Source: Bursaphelenchus xylophilus (lineage: Eukaryota; Nematoda; Chromadorea; Rhabditida; Aphelenchoididae). Taken from it: DNA of 64,000 bases. Location: positions 1,674,001 through 1,738,000 of the forward strand of contig CAJFCV020000001.1 of assembly GCA_904066235.2 (NCBI GenBank), written 5' to 3'. The translations under genes and the position numbers were made by a program. The stretch's first letter is position 1. The number at the start of each line of letters is the position of its first letter. The notes below the pieces were generated by a model, which saw nothing but the letters and a program-made list of their open reading frames with translations, did not search any database and had not been told where the DNA came from. This document shows, piece by piece, positions 26,063 to 36,626 of this stretch.

Positions 26063-26719
26063 CAACCAATTAAATATGTGTGTTCTGTCCGTTCGAATTC
26101 CTTGCTCCTCAGTTTATCTTGTCGACTCGAAAGTAGTGAAAGGGCAGGATAATAAAGAGCGTCTATCCTGAAAAACAACGAACACGTGCAGGTAGACACG
26201 TTCTCGGGCCGACTACACAAACACGGGTAGACCAAGTTCAACAGAGAAAAAATGTCCGAAACAGCGACAACAGTAAGACATCAGGTCCAATAACCGCTGA
26301 TTACGTTGTTATTGCGGCGTTATCAGTGCTGGCTGGACGGCTTGGACCCTTGATGTTCGCTTCTGATGTAACAAAGGGAAATTAGTTTCTAATGTCCCAT
26401 TTTATCAGCCTTTCTTACGGTGGTTAATCCGCAAGATAACAGGTATTATGACAGAGGTATACGAGGAATGATCAAAGATAAAACAAAGTGGAAATAATCG
26501 TCAATATAGGGGAAAATTCAAGTGATTTTTAGGGTTGGCTTGAATTTAAATGATGGCTTTATAAGACCGACATATCTTGTCCAAAAAAGTAAAAAAATGG
26601 AATCAGGTATACTTTTTGATATTGTGATACATAAGGAGAAATATTTTTATTTCGAATGAAAACAAAGATATCCTTTTTGGCCGTGGATTTAATTAAAAAT
26701 GACTTACCCCATGATCTAC

Positions 26720-27010
26720 GCGAAACTCCTAGCTCGCGCTTCGCACAAACAACCGAGATTTTTTCGTTGAAAAGTTGAGGAAAACTGGTTACTTTTTTGC
26801 GAATTTTGGCTTGAAAATTTTTATGCCTATTTCTACCTTATAGTATAATGGCTATGTCTAAAGTAAAGACATTGTTTTTTCGGCCAAACTTGCCAAAGAT
26901 ATGGCCGTATAGTACTTTTCTTTGACCGCTCTCCGTGTGCCGCGTACTCTCTTGACGGAAAAAATGCTTGAATATCTCGACTGGGCCTTCAAAACATGAT
27001 CTAAATTTGT
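26720..27010. mobile_element. truncated CAGGGGAAGT-family copy
   Basis: Contains CTCCTAGCTCGCGCTT, GACCGCTCTCCGTG and GAATATCTCGACTGGGCC from the element interior; both ends lost. Confidence 0.55.
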
Positions 27011-27047
27011 AACGGATTGATAAGCGGTACAGTTGGAACATCAATGC

Positions 27048-27361
27048 CAAAAAAGGATCAAAAGGGATCAAACGTTTTCATGGATACTTTTTGATACTTT
27101 TTAAGAAATTGAGAAAATATTTTAGGTGTTGATAAGACAGGAAAGCAGGTTGAGCTCCTAAACGTGTATTGGACAAAAAATCAAAGTCTTGGCCAAAAAG
27201 TATCAAAAGTTATCATGGATACTTTTTGATACTTTTTAAAAAATTGGACTAAAATTAAGTACTGATGCGAAAAAGCAGGCATGTAGACGTCTGTTGGCCA
27301 AAAAAATCAAACTTTTAGCCAAAAAGTATCAAATGTTATCATGGATACATTTTGATACTTT
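27048..27361. repeat. three GTATC hairpins in series
   Basis: Units at 27048-27103 (degenerate), 27195-27238 and 27320-27361, about 125-145 bp apart. Confidence 0.7.
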
Positions 27362-28273
27362 ATCAAATATTCGTATCTAAAATTACGACCATTTTCCTTT
27401 ACAGTTCAAAAAAATATTTTTTCCATTTTGTTTGCCTTGTAATTATCAATACAATAGTCAGCGACCTTCTGCAACGTCCCCTATTTTCCTTTCCAAAGGC
27501 AATTAAACAAAAAAAAGTCATGTGTCAACGACCTCTTATCGGCAGTTTCACAACGTGGCGACCGTACGAACTGCTTGCTCGATAAGCCCCACAATTACAC
27601 TCAAAAAAAACGTGGGTATCCTGTTGATCATAAACCAAAGTCACATTATGTTTGATGGAAACGGGGAGAGGGAAAATAATATTTTCTTTATATTACTCGA
27701 GGCAAAAAGTCCTGATAATTGAGGCGTCCAGTTCTGCCGTATTTCGGGAAAAGAAAGACTGATTTTTCGCTGAGAAAAACGGGAATGGCGCTCGATGTAA
27801 GGCAAAAGACAAAATGCACTGTGCAAACTAGACTAGACATGGCTCGGCGGCCGGCTCGGAGCAAAAGGCGCCCCGAGGGCCGTAACAAATCGTCCCGGCC
27901 GTTTCAGTTTTATTCCGACCCGGGAGGGCCGTCGAAACAAATGTCTCCCAAAATCTGACTTCTTATGACCATATCTTCATCGAAAAGGCTAAATGAAATG
28001 ACAAGAGTTTCTCACCATCCAAAGAATACGACAAGACGCTTTACGCAGAATGAAGATTTTCTGACTCACTAGGGAAGTGCACAAACGAACCCTCGCCAAA
28101 TGGCAAGTGATATACACCATTGGAAAGCCCTTGAAAAATGGTGCAAGATACCATTTTCATTTTTTTGCAGAATGCCTTTCCGCGACGAGATACTGTAAAT
28201 TTCATTATTTTTAGGTCATTTCGCAACAAAAGTCTTTCTTTCTCTTGAGCGGATAAAAATGATCGAAGGGGGT

Positions 28274-28352
28274 TGCTTCAATAGTGCAGTGGTTGCTGAG
28301 CAGGCCGATAAGCCAAACCGAGCTAGGTTCGATTCCAATCTTGGGAAAACAC
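28274..28352 (+). repeat. tRNA-like sequence (degenerate)
   Basis: TAGTGCAGTGG (A box) and GGTTCGATTCC (B box) at tRNA distance; the acceptor stem does not pair, so this is not an intact tRNA gene. Confidence 0.45.
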
Positions 28353-28751
28353 ATTTTGCGTTCTTACAGTTAGGATAATATTTGAGTTAAACTTTTACAA
28401 ACGCTTTAATTTTTCTAGAAAACGGTCGATTACGGTTAAAACCATCAAACTTACATGTTTTTCAAAATTAAAAAAAGTTAAAAGTGTTTTTCCACGTTAT
28501 AGGTGTTTAAAACCAGTAAATGTCATATGTAAAACGGTTTTACTGGCAAGCGCCACACTTCATAATGATTCTTAGGCCAACCTAGTAGCAATATTTACAT
28601 TTAGCGTTTTGAAATAAGATTTATTTTGCCCCCACAGTAGATATTGTAACTATTTAAGGCACAAATCAACCGTTTATAATTTTCAAACAAATCCACAAGA
28701 AATTTTATTCGCATCGACCGGGATTTGCAGCCTTGCTTGCAAGGGAACTAC

Positions 28752-29070
28752 CCCAAGTGCAACGCTCCGATTTCATTTAAACTTTGCCCACATGTCGTGC
28801 AAGGCCCAGCCATCAACTCCTGAAATTCCTAGCTCGCGCTTTCCCAGCCGAGATGTTCAACGGTCTTCGCGGCCGAGAGACTAAAAACGCGGAGAGCGGT
28901 CAAAGAGAAGAACACTTTTTAGCTATATCCTTGCCAGTTTCGCGTGGAAAAAATTGATTTTTTGTGGAAACATTGCCCTCTACAGTAGAAATGGGCATGA
29001 AACTTTTAGGCCAGAATTTGCAAAAAATTGTCGCGCTTTTTCCAACTTTGGACCGAAAAGTCTAGGTCAT
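28752..29070. mobile_element. truncated CAGGGGAAGT-family copy
   Basis: AAGTGCAACGCTCCGATTTC at one side, then CTAGCTCGCGCTTTCC and GCGGAGAGCGGTC. Confidence 0.6.
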
Positions 29071-29892
29071 TTTTACTTATGATTAAAAATTTTTCGTGCC
29101 AAAATTTTCAAAAAAAAAAAGTTTTTTCCGGTCGTTTCTAGAAAGCCCGACCTAAGGGTTTCGCATTTTTCGAGGAAAACTGTTGTCTAAATTCGTAACG
29201 AGTTTTTCTCAAGAGTTGCATTGCTGCAAACATTTCTATCTTTCCATTCTTCCCACTTGACTGTTCAACGCTCCGAGCGTAAAAGTAGCATCTCTTCATC
29301 CTCTTGCTCTCCCCACATTTCTCCACAAATAGCGCCGATCACGCTTGTTGACAGCCAACGTACGTATCTTGCGGCGTTCGTTATCATGTGCCTTATGACC
29401 TGCGAACAAAGCGCCCCGAAAAGTATCAACGTGTTTACCACACATTTTCTTCGCTCTTATCGCTGATGAATGGCCTCAACGTGAGCGGGTTTACAGCGCT
29501 TGCTGTGCTTGTGTGGAACTTTGAAGGACCATTGTGGCAACCGTTGCGAGATAATGGAGAAAATATTGATGGAGAAGGCGATGGTATTTCGAAAATAATG
29601 AGGGCTGTGTAAGCGAAACAGTTCGAGTAATCAAAAATCCGTTGCCATAGAGGAAACATGTCACAAGATATACTTGTGCTGTAGCACATACATACCACTA
29701 GAGGGCAAAAACACAAGACATTTTGTCTTCACAAAGCCGCATTATTTCCCCGGCAGACTCGTGCACTATATTCGGCGCGAAAAGTCCTCAAAATTTATTG
29801 AGCTCCCGAATTCTATAATAAAAAATTCAATTTTCTTTCAATGAAAAAATGATTTGTCGCTGCGAAAAATGAGAATCGCGAGCGATGTAAGG

Positions 29893-30278
29893 TACACTGG
29901 CGGTCAAAAAAAACGGCCACCCCAAGATGATGCGCTCTAACGCAGAAGAGAGTGGTCGTAGGAAGATAAATATGGAATCATTGTAAAGCTTATGGAATAC
30001 TAAGCCGTGTGACTATACGCTTGTGGTACTGTAGTGCTGGCCTTCATAAACCGCATTTAAAGCACAATAATTATGGGTGGCCATTTTTTTTGACCAGGCC
30101 AAAAGAACATCTTGCCCCAGTACGTGCTAGGCCAGCACTACAGTACCACAAGCGTATAGTCACACGGCTTAGTATTCCAAAGCTTTACAATGATCCCATG
30201 TTTATCTTCCTACGACCACTCTCTTCTGCGTTAGAGCGCATCATCTTGGGGTGGCCGTTTTTTTTGACCGCGACTGTA
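29893..30278. mobile_element. 386-bp inverted repeat, mariner-like ends
   Basis: Ends ACACTGGCGGTCAAAAAAAA and TTTTTTTTGACCGCGACTGT. Arms of about 150 bp are nearly identical. An internal GGTGGCCATTTTTTTTGACC repeats the terminal motif. Confidence 0.8.
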
Positions 30279-30553
30279 GAAACAAAAATGCACTGTGCAA
30301 ATGCTGTCTTGGGCCGAATTTTGTTTGGTTTTTTTACGTAGTGCTGTTCATCGCAAATTAAAATTCAATCCAGCGACTTTGCAAAAGGACTAGTAAATAT
30401 GTAATTGAAGAGAGCAAAAATTGCATCTCATAGACGGTTATGAATATAAGTAAAGGCGTTTGCACTGTCCGGAAAAATCAGGGTGGGAGCAGCATCTGAA
30501 GAAGCCTTTTGAACGGTGCAAAACGACGCTCCAGCGGCTAGCGAAAAGGGCAT

Positions 30554-30710
30554 CAGTCTGTCGGGAAAATAATGAGCGCTCTGTCGCAGCGAAGATCACA
30601 TCGCCGCATGGATTGTGTCGCGACAAAATCAGATTAATTTCCACTTTAGCGACGTGATTGGCGCAGCGATATAGCAATATATTGTCGCTCATTATTTTCC
30701 CGACAGACTG
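30554..30710. mobile_element. type A MITE of an A-spacer-B composite
   Basis: Full type A copy followed by the GGGCCC spacer and a type B left end at 30756. Confidence 0.85.
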
Positions 30711-30755
30711 ATGTATAGTTTTTGGGCCCAAAAATCGACTGAAAGCCAACGGCAT

Positions 30756-30801
30756 CAGTTTGTCGGGAAAATAATGTGGATCCTTCGCGCCTAGGAATTC
30801 A
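30756..30801. mobile_element. type B MITE, left end only
   Basis: CAGTTTGTCGGGAAAATAAT followed by GTGGATCCTTCGCGCC, then unrelated sequence. Confidence 0.65.
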
Positions 30802-30908
30802 GTCAAACCTCTGTACAAAGACTTTGCTTTCACGGCGGATATAATGCAAAATTAAAAAAAAATTGTTAGAAGATTGTTATTGGAGACCAACAAATCTCAA
30901 CACAATTT

Positions 30909-30914
30909 TTTATT
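30909..30914 (-). promoter_or_regulatory. poly(A) signal of the type I membrane protein gene
   Basis: AATAAA on the coding strand about 30 bases past the stop codon. Confidence 0.45.
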
Positions 30915-30942
30915 TTCATCAAAATTCAAGTCCAATAAAAAT

Positions 30943-33358
30943 TTATTTGATCGATTTCTCCGAAGACTCCTTGGCCGATTCTTTGGAGCTTTTGCTGGCT
31001 TTAGAAGATGGATTTGACTCTGACTTCCCGGCGTCCTTCGATTTTCTTTGGATCGTCCACCGAGTCCCAAACTTGCAATAAAGCCCAATTCCAAGGCCAC
31101 AACAGAGCATGACCAGCCTGAAAATGAATGTAATGTACGTTGAGTGAACCACTTCGCTTAATAATTTACAAAGCAAACAAATACACACTCGAAGTAATTC
31201 AAAATTCTCGATTTTAGCCGATTTTACAGTAATTTAGAGCAAGAGAAGCGAAAATCTGGAAAAACGACTATAGAACTCCATTTTCAACTCTATTCCGGCC
31301 AGTTACATAACATTTAGACACTAACATGACCAAGATTAATTATGAAATCAATTCCCAAAACTTTTTCCTCCACCGGGACTCGAACCCGCGACCTTTAAAT
31401 TTTCAGACCAACTTGCAACCCACTGCGCCATTTCGACACATTTTCTCAAAATGGCGGGAAAATGACCGTAAGCCCTCAGGGAGTTATAATAAGGTTAAAA
31501 AGTCACTATAAATTTTTCAAAACCACAGTAAAAATCAGAATTTTAGAAAACTTACAGCCCTCCAGCGACAAAAATCACCGGCAACACCCAACTTTTCTCG
31601 TTGACTTTGGTGCTTTCGTGCTCTCTGGGCTTGTAATAGTCCTTCTGTGCCTCTGGCGGATGCCCAATGTGAATCGAATCGGGCTAAAATACGGAATTTT
31701 CAATTCGAAAAAAATCAAAAAATTTTTTTGAAAATCAAAAAAATCGCTTACAAAATTAACATTCATCTCCGGGGTTCGCGTTGCGCTGAACCGGAGGCCC
31801 ATATGCACTCGATAATAAGTTTGATCGTTATAAACGCCAGCAAAATGCAAAGGCAAAGGGCAGTCCAAACGCATCTCGTGGATAACTCGAAGTCGTGGCG
31901 CTTTCATGCTGATCACAGTCGGCTGAATATTAATGTGCAGGCGCTGATCATCGAAGAGAAAATCCGATGAGTGTATAGCTGAAAAAAAAATTTTTGAAAA
32001 ATTGAGGAAAAAATAGAAAAAATATTTAAATTTAAGTATATTCTGGGCATTAAAACATATAAATATGTTATTTACAGAGTCAGAAAAAAAAAACCAAATT
32101 TTTTAAAGAAAAGCCATTTTCGTCCACCGGGATTCGAACCCGCGACCATCCGACTGCAACTCTAACTCACAACCACTGCGCCATTTCGACACATTGCCTT
32201 AAACAAGCCCAAAATCGAAAGAAACCCCCAAAAAGTTCAAAAATATATCACCCCACTTTTTAAAAGACTTACAGGGATGCACAACCTTGTATCTTGTGGC
32301 ATCGGTCCGTTCTCGGCGAACTTCAAACGCCAAACAACTCCCCAGCCAAACTTCCATGCTAAAAAAATATATATATATGATTAAGCAAAGGCAAAAGCAG
32401 CCCAAGATAACATACGTTAAATTCCGATCGATGAGAACTTGTCTGGAATAAATATTGAACTGAATCCCCGTTTTGTTCATATCCGCTTTGGAGATGAGCA
32501 ATTGAAAGCTGAATTCGGTGCATTCGTGGTTTCCAATTCGGCTGAAAATATGTTTAAATGGTTTATTATTCAATACAGTCGTCAGAAAATATAAACATTG
32601 CCAAATTGCCCAATTTTGCGCTAAAGTATAGGGCGCGAGCTGCTATTTACTTTTTTTGTTGGGCGCAGCCTGCGGAAGCGATAATAGTCAAAAAAATAAT
32701 AAATTATAGAATCAAATCGAAATTTCAACGTGCTGTTTAAAATCTAGCCGTTTTTTAGGGCGCAAGCTGCAAACGAAAAATTTTTGTAGGGCGCAGGCTG
32801 CCGAAGAAAAATAGCAGATAAGGGTTGAAAATGGAATAAATGTGTACTTAGAAGTGTGCTGAAAATATTCAAAAGCCTTTTCAAAGATCTATCCGCGTTT
32901 CCAGCGCGCAGACTGCGAAAGAAGAATTTTATCAGGGCGCAGGCTGCAGGGAGACAAGTGGCGGAAAATCGGCTGCAGTTTGAAATAAAAGCGCATACAG
33001 GCGTGCTATATAATTTAAAACGCCAAATTCGTTTAAATCCTGGGCACACACCGCAAAAATTGAATTTCATGTGGGGCGCAGCCTGCCAGAGAAAATTTTT
33101 AAAGAAGGGAAAAATAGAAGTACATTTGAATTTAGAAGTGTGCCGAGAAAATTCAAAGGCCGTTTTTGTCTTTATGCTTTCACTTTTCCGTAAATATCCT
33201 TATGTTTACTACAATGATATTGTGACCTACTGCGGATGTTTATCGGCCGGGATGCATTCCTGGCTCGGATCCACCGGCGTGTGATTCCCTTGCGCCGCAC
33301 CAGTCCCATGAAGAGTCGCTAACAAGAGCAGAGGGATCGGAAGTACCCACCGAACCAT
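30943..33358 (-). CDS. type I membrane protein with Lys/Ser-rich tail, 289 residues
   Basis: Family not recognised. Exons in gene order: 33358-33231, 32541-32416, 32358-32273, 31978-31752, 31683-31556 and 31117-30943; all phases close. It begins with a signal peptide (MVRWVLPIPLLLLATLHGTG) followed by a short Cys-containing segment. The outer or luminal part (about 25-220) is a beta-rich-looking domain with few cysteines (NHECTEF, WLGSCLAF, RLDCPLP), so at most a few disulfides. One transmembrane span lies at residues 222-246, split by the last intron. The 43-residue cytosolic tail is full of Lys, Ser and Glu (KSSKESAKESSEKSIK). It ends in KSIK, which is not a KKXX retrieval signal. It may sit in the ER or at the cell surface; sequence alone does not decide. 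Two tRNA-like sequences lie in its introns on the same strand. Confidence 0.8.
31369..31440 (-). repeat. tRNA-like sequence in an intron
   Basis: Minus-strand TGGCGCAGTGG and GGTTCGAGTCCC at tRNA spacing, last intron of the type I membrane protein gene. Outer stem unpaired. Confidence 0.5.
32122..32194 (-). repeat. tRNA-like sequence in an intron, second copy
   Basis: Shares TGTCGAAATGGCGCAGTGG and GGTCGCGGGTTCGA with the copy at 31369-31440; lies in intron 3 of the same gene. Confidence 0.5.
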
Positions 33359-33582
33359 GTTTGAGCGAAGACGACGAATGAGAAATACATATTTTTGACC
33401 TCTCCATGAGAAACTTGACCGAGAAATGAACTTTTTGTGAAGAAAATTACTATTACCGAATGTGCCCGCAAATTTTTCGCTTGATTTTTACCCAATTTGC
33501 CGATATTCACCTTTACTTTGTCCAGTCGACCCTCCTATTCACCAGGCCAAAAAATAACGAAAAGTTGCGTTTGTTTTGTACA

Positions 33583-33810
33583 TTTTTCAGGCGCGGCCTA
33601 GATATTCAACGATCTTTGCCGCCGGGAGAGTACGCAAAACGCGGAGAGTGGTCAGAGAGAAAAATACTTAATGGCCATATCCTTGCCAGTTTCGTGCGGA
33701 AAAAAGTTGATTTTTTGTGGAAAGGTTACACTATGCAGTAGAAATGTCACAATTCGTCCAACTTTCGATCTAAAAATCTCATTCGTTTCTGCAAAGTGCG
33801 AGTTTAGAGG
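33583..33810. mobile_element. truncated CAGGGGAAGT-family copy
   Basis: GATATTCAACGATCTTTGCC, CGCGGAGAGTGGTCAGAG and GTTTCTGCAAAGTGCGAG match the element interior. Confidence 0.6.
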
Positions 33811-33817
33811 CCTCGCG

Positions 33818-33990
33818 CAGGCAAAATGCTTCCCTCTCCAAGTGAAAAAACTCCGATTTGAAAAAGCCACTCTTTTTGTGATGGAAAGGGCGCGCAGTTC
33901 AAAACAGAGTTTTTAGTTGGAGAAGGAGGCATTTTGCCATATTTTTGAAACTTCCCGGATGCAAAATGCTACGTTTTTTGCCACTAGACC
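33818..33990. mobile_element. GCAAAATGCTTCCC element copy
   Basis: GGCAAAATGCTTCCCTCTCC at the left and GAGGCATTTTGCC plus CTTCCCGGATGCAAAATG at the right form the palindrome. Confidence 0.65.
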
Positions 33991-34471
33991 TGTACTCCGG
34001 TTGACCGCGGCGCCTGGCTGCCACTTTCGGCCCCAGAGCCAAGTCTGCAAGTTATACGAAGTTTCATCACAATCTAAGCGTTGCAATTGGAACTCTTTGA
34101 CTGTCAAATCTGATCCAAACTGAATTTAAAAATCTCCGCGCATTCAATTTTTTAACAAATTTTTGCTTTTCCGCCGATACAACACGCCCTTTACGTGTCA
34201 TTTTTCTGATTAATTTCCATTACACCATGAAGAATGCGATTTATTTCCCTTCAATTGCGTTTAATTTCTAATCGACTTTTACCCATTCACTTTTTACTTT
34301 TACGCTTTTATCACAATGTTAAAAACAAAAAAGGGAATTGATGTGGGTCTTGGAAACATTGTTTTTGGCGCTTAAGGCGACTTGAGTTGGGTTATTTGAT
34401 GAGGGAAATGGGGAATCAAAAGGTTTATTGGGTGTTTTGAGGCTTGAAATATTGAAATGTGTCTTATGTAT

Positions 34472-34620
34472 CACTCTGTCGGGATAATAATCATCGCAAT
34501 GTCGCTGTCTCGAACTCGTCGCTGAAGTGAAAAGCAATTTGATTTTGTCGCGACACAATTCATTTTCTCATGTGATTTTCGATGCGACAGAGTGCTCATT
34601 ATTTTCCCGACAGGATGATA
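34472..34620. mobile_element. type A palindromic MITE
   Basis: Both ends mutated (CACTCTGTCGGGATAATAAT and CCCGACAGGATGA), interior intact. Confidence 0.8.
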
Positions 34621-34718
34621 AAAGAAGTGGTCTAGAAAGTAATTTACATGGCACGTCAACCCAGCGTAGTTGAAGCTATTTCCTGGCCGAGATTTTATCG
34701 ATGTTCGTCACAACTATA

Positions 34719-35167
34719 CAGGGGAAGTACTCCAAGTGCGACGCTCAGATTTTGATGAAAATTGGCACAAATTTAGAATAATTTTTTCTAAGACATATGT
34801 GAGAATCCTAGCCCGCGCTTTGCCGAAACAACCGAGATTTTTAGATCGAAAGTCGGCCAAAATTTAGGATTTTTTGCCGAATTTCGGCACGAAAAGTTTC
34901 ATGCCTATTTCTACCGTAAAGACAAATGTTTCTACAAAAAATCAAATTTTTCTGCGCGAAACTGCCAAAGTTATGGTCAAAAAGTGTTTTTCTCTCTGAC
35001 CACTCTCCGCGTTTAGCGTGCTCTCTCGGCTGCAAAGATCGTTGAATATCTCGGCGGCGCCCGTAAAGCGCGAGCTAAAACTTTCAGGAATTTATGTTTA
35101 GCCTATACCCGACGTGTGTGCAAATTTTAAAGAAAATCTGAGAGTCGCACTTGGAGTACTTCCCCTG
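34719..35167. mobile_element. CAGGGGAAGT element, complete copy
   Basis: 449 bp flanked by TA on both sides. Ends CAGGGGAAGTACTCCAAGTG and its complement. The interior is itself largely inverted (GCGCTTTGC ... GCAAAGATCG). It is the reference for many truncated copies. Confidence 0.85.
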
Positions 35168-36013
35168 TATAATAGAATTTTGAAGGAAATTTGTGGCTGT
35201 TTTTTCTTCTTGATTAGCCAAGGCAAAACCTTGCTTTTTGGCCGGCAGCTAATGTTCTACATTTTTTGATTTTTTAAGGCAACTTTTAGGCTCCAGAAAT
35301 TTTTCCAAAGAGAAGTTGGAGCTGAAGATTTTAGAGTTGTGACAGCTTCATCAACGGTTGCAAAGATTTAGAGGGCCAGTACAGCTACTTGGTTTAGTGC
35401 ATTTGTACCGTGCATGGTATGTCAAGACTGTTTGATTCATTTTGTAGAAATTACCTTTTGTAATTTCTACAATAGTTTCTTGCAAATTTTATCTTTTTCC
35501 ATTTTCGAAAAGTGCTTCTTTGACTTCTTTGAACACCATTAAAACGGGGGATTCCCTAAAATTGAGGGACTTTTATTATTACAAAAAACTTTGATAAGTC
35601 TTTGGGGATGTCTACTGATAAGATGAGCGAACTCTGCTCTCCATGGAAATTTCTTGAATGCCCGTAAAAGGACATAAATAGATTTACGTCAAGCAGTTTG
35701 TTGTTTAGTCTCAAGATCAAGTTTAGGGGTTTCTAAAAGGGCGTATTAGGCATGTTATTTAATTTCCGTTGCATCATCGTTGAGGAAATAATGTATATAC
35801 TCCAGGATCGACGCCCAGATTACGATGAAACTTACAATTAGTGTAGATTCAGAATTATTTTTTCTATGACACATGTGAGACTCCTAGCTCGCGCTTTGAA
35901 GAAACTACCAAGATTCTTAAGTCAAGAGTAGACATTAAATGTGACACATTTTTGACGAATTGTTGCATGTTACCAAAGCTGTGAGGATGTCGTTTATGAT
36001 CTACAACAAAGTA

Positions 36014-36062
36014 TCAGTCTGTCGAGAAAATAAAGTGAGCTGACTATTTTCCCGACAGACTG
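36014..36062. mobile_element. minimal MITE (49 bp)
   Basis: CAGTCTGTCGAGAAAATAAA joined almost directly to TATTTTCCCGACAGACTG. Confidence 0.75.
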
Positions 36063-36508
36063 ACTTTTTACAAAACAATCGAAAATTTCTACTTCTTTCG
36101 ACCCAATAATGTGTAATTCTAGTCCGTTCCCAAAGTTGCTGGAGTAGCACAACGCAATAGGCTTTTTTGGGCTGCCGCTCGCACCCCGACTTTTGCAGCA
36201 CAGTGCAAACGCCAAAAATCACTCCGGCGACTTTACGAACTAGTATCTGAAAAAATTGCAAAGCAAGAAATCTTGCAAAAGAAATCTATTTTACACTTTG
36301 ACCGCAAGAAACATTTAATATTTGGGAAGAACCCCATAATCTGATGAAATTCATATTGCACTCAACTTGATAAGAGTCACATAAAAAGGCGGTCTTTGCG
36401 TTCGGTTTAATTGAAGGGGATCCCCGAGAAATTTCGTGGAATAAAATGGCAATCGACGAATGTTCTTCATGTCATTCGATTTTTTTTTTTGAAAAATTTT
36501 AGTTTTTT

Positions 36509-36540
36509 CAGTCTGTCGCGAAAATAATGAGCACAACGAA
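36509..36540. mobile_element. type A MITE left end fragment
   Basis: CAGTCTGTCGCGAAAATAAT only. Confidence 0.6.
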
Positions 36541-36626
36541 AAATTCTCATGACTTTTTGCCGCGAGTACTATAATTTTTACAAACTGAAATTTTTCTGTT
36601 TACTATGTAATTTTAGCGCCCAAAAA

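Larger units (their letters stand above)
20743..30942. other. 10-kb gene-poor region
   Basis: Upstream of FMO copy 2 and downstream of the type I membrane protein gene. It holds repeats at 21385-22443, large inverted repeats at 22663-23514 and 23686-24755, truncated CAGGGGAAGT-family copies (26720-27010, 28752-29070), GTATC hairpins, a tRNA-like sequence at 28274 and the inverted repeat at 29893-30278. Short open stretches such as 29388-29612 have fair codon use but no flanking exons. Confidence 0.6.
33359..36626. other. spacer between the type I and four-span membrane protein genes
   Basis: The two genes diverge from here, so both promoters should lie in it. It contains a CAGGGGAAGT element at 34719, MITEs at 34472 and 36014, and element fragments at 33583-33990 and 35795-35965. 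I see no coding exon. Confidence 0.65.

Noticed and set aside
29388..29612. Plus-strand open frame LRTKRPEKYQRVYHTF and following
   Set aside because: Codon use is fair, but there is an in-frame stop just upstream, no clean acceptor, and no partner exons; may be a gene relic.
31369..31440. Intact tRNA gene
   Set aside because: A and B boxes are present but the acceptor and anticodon stems do not pair.
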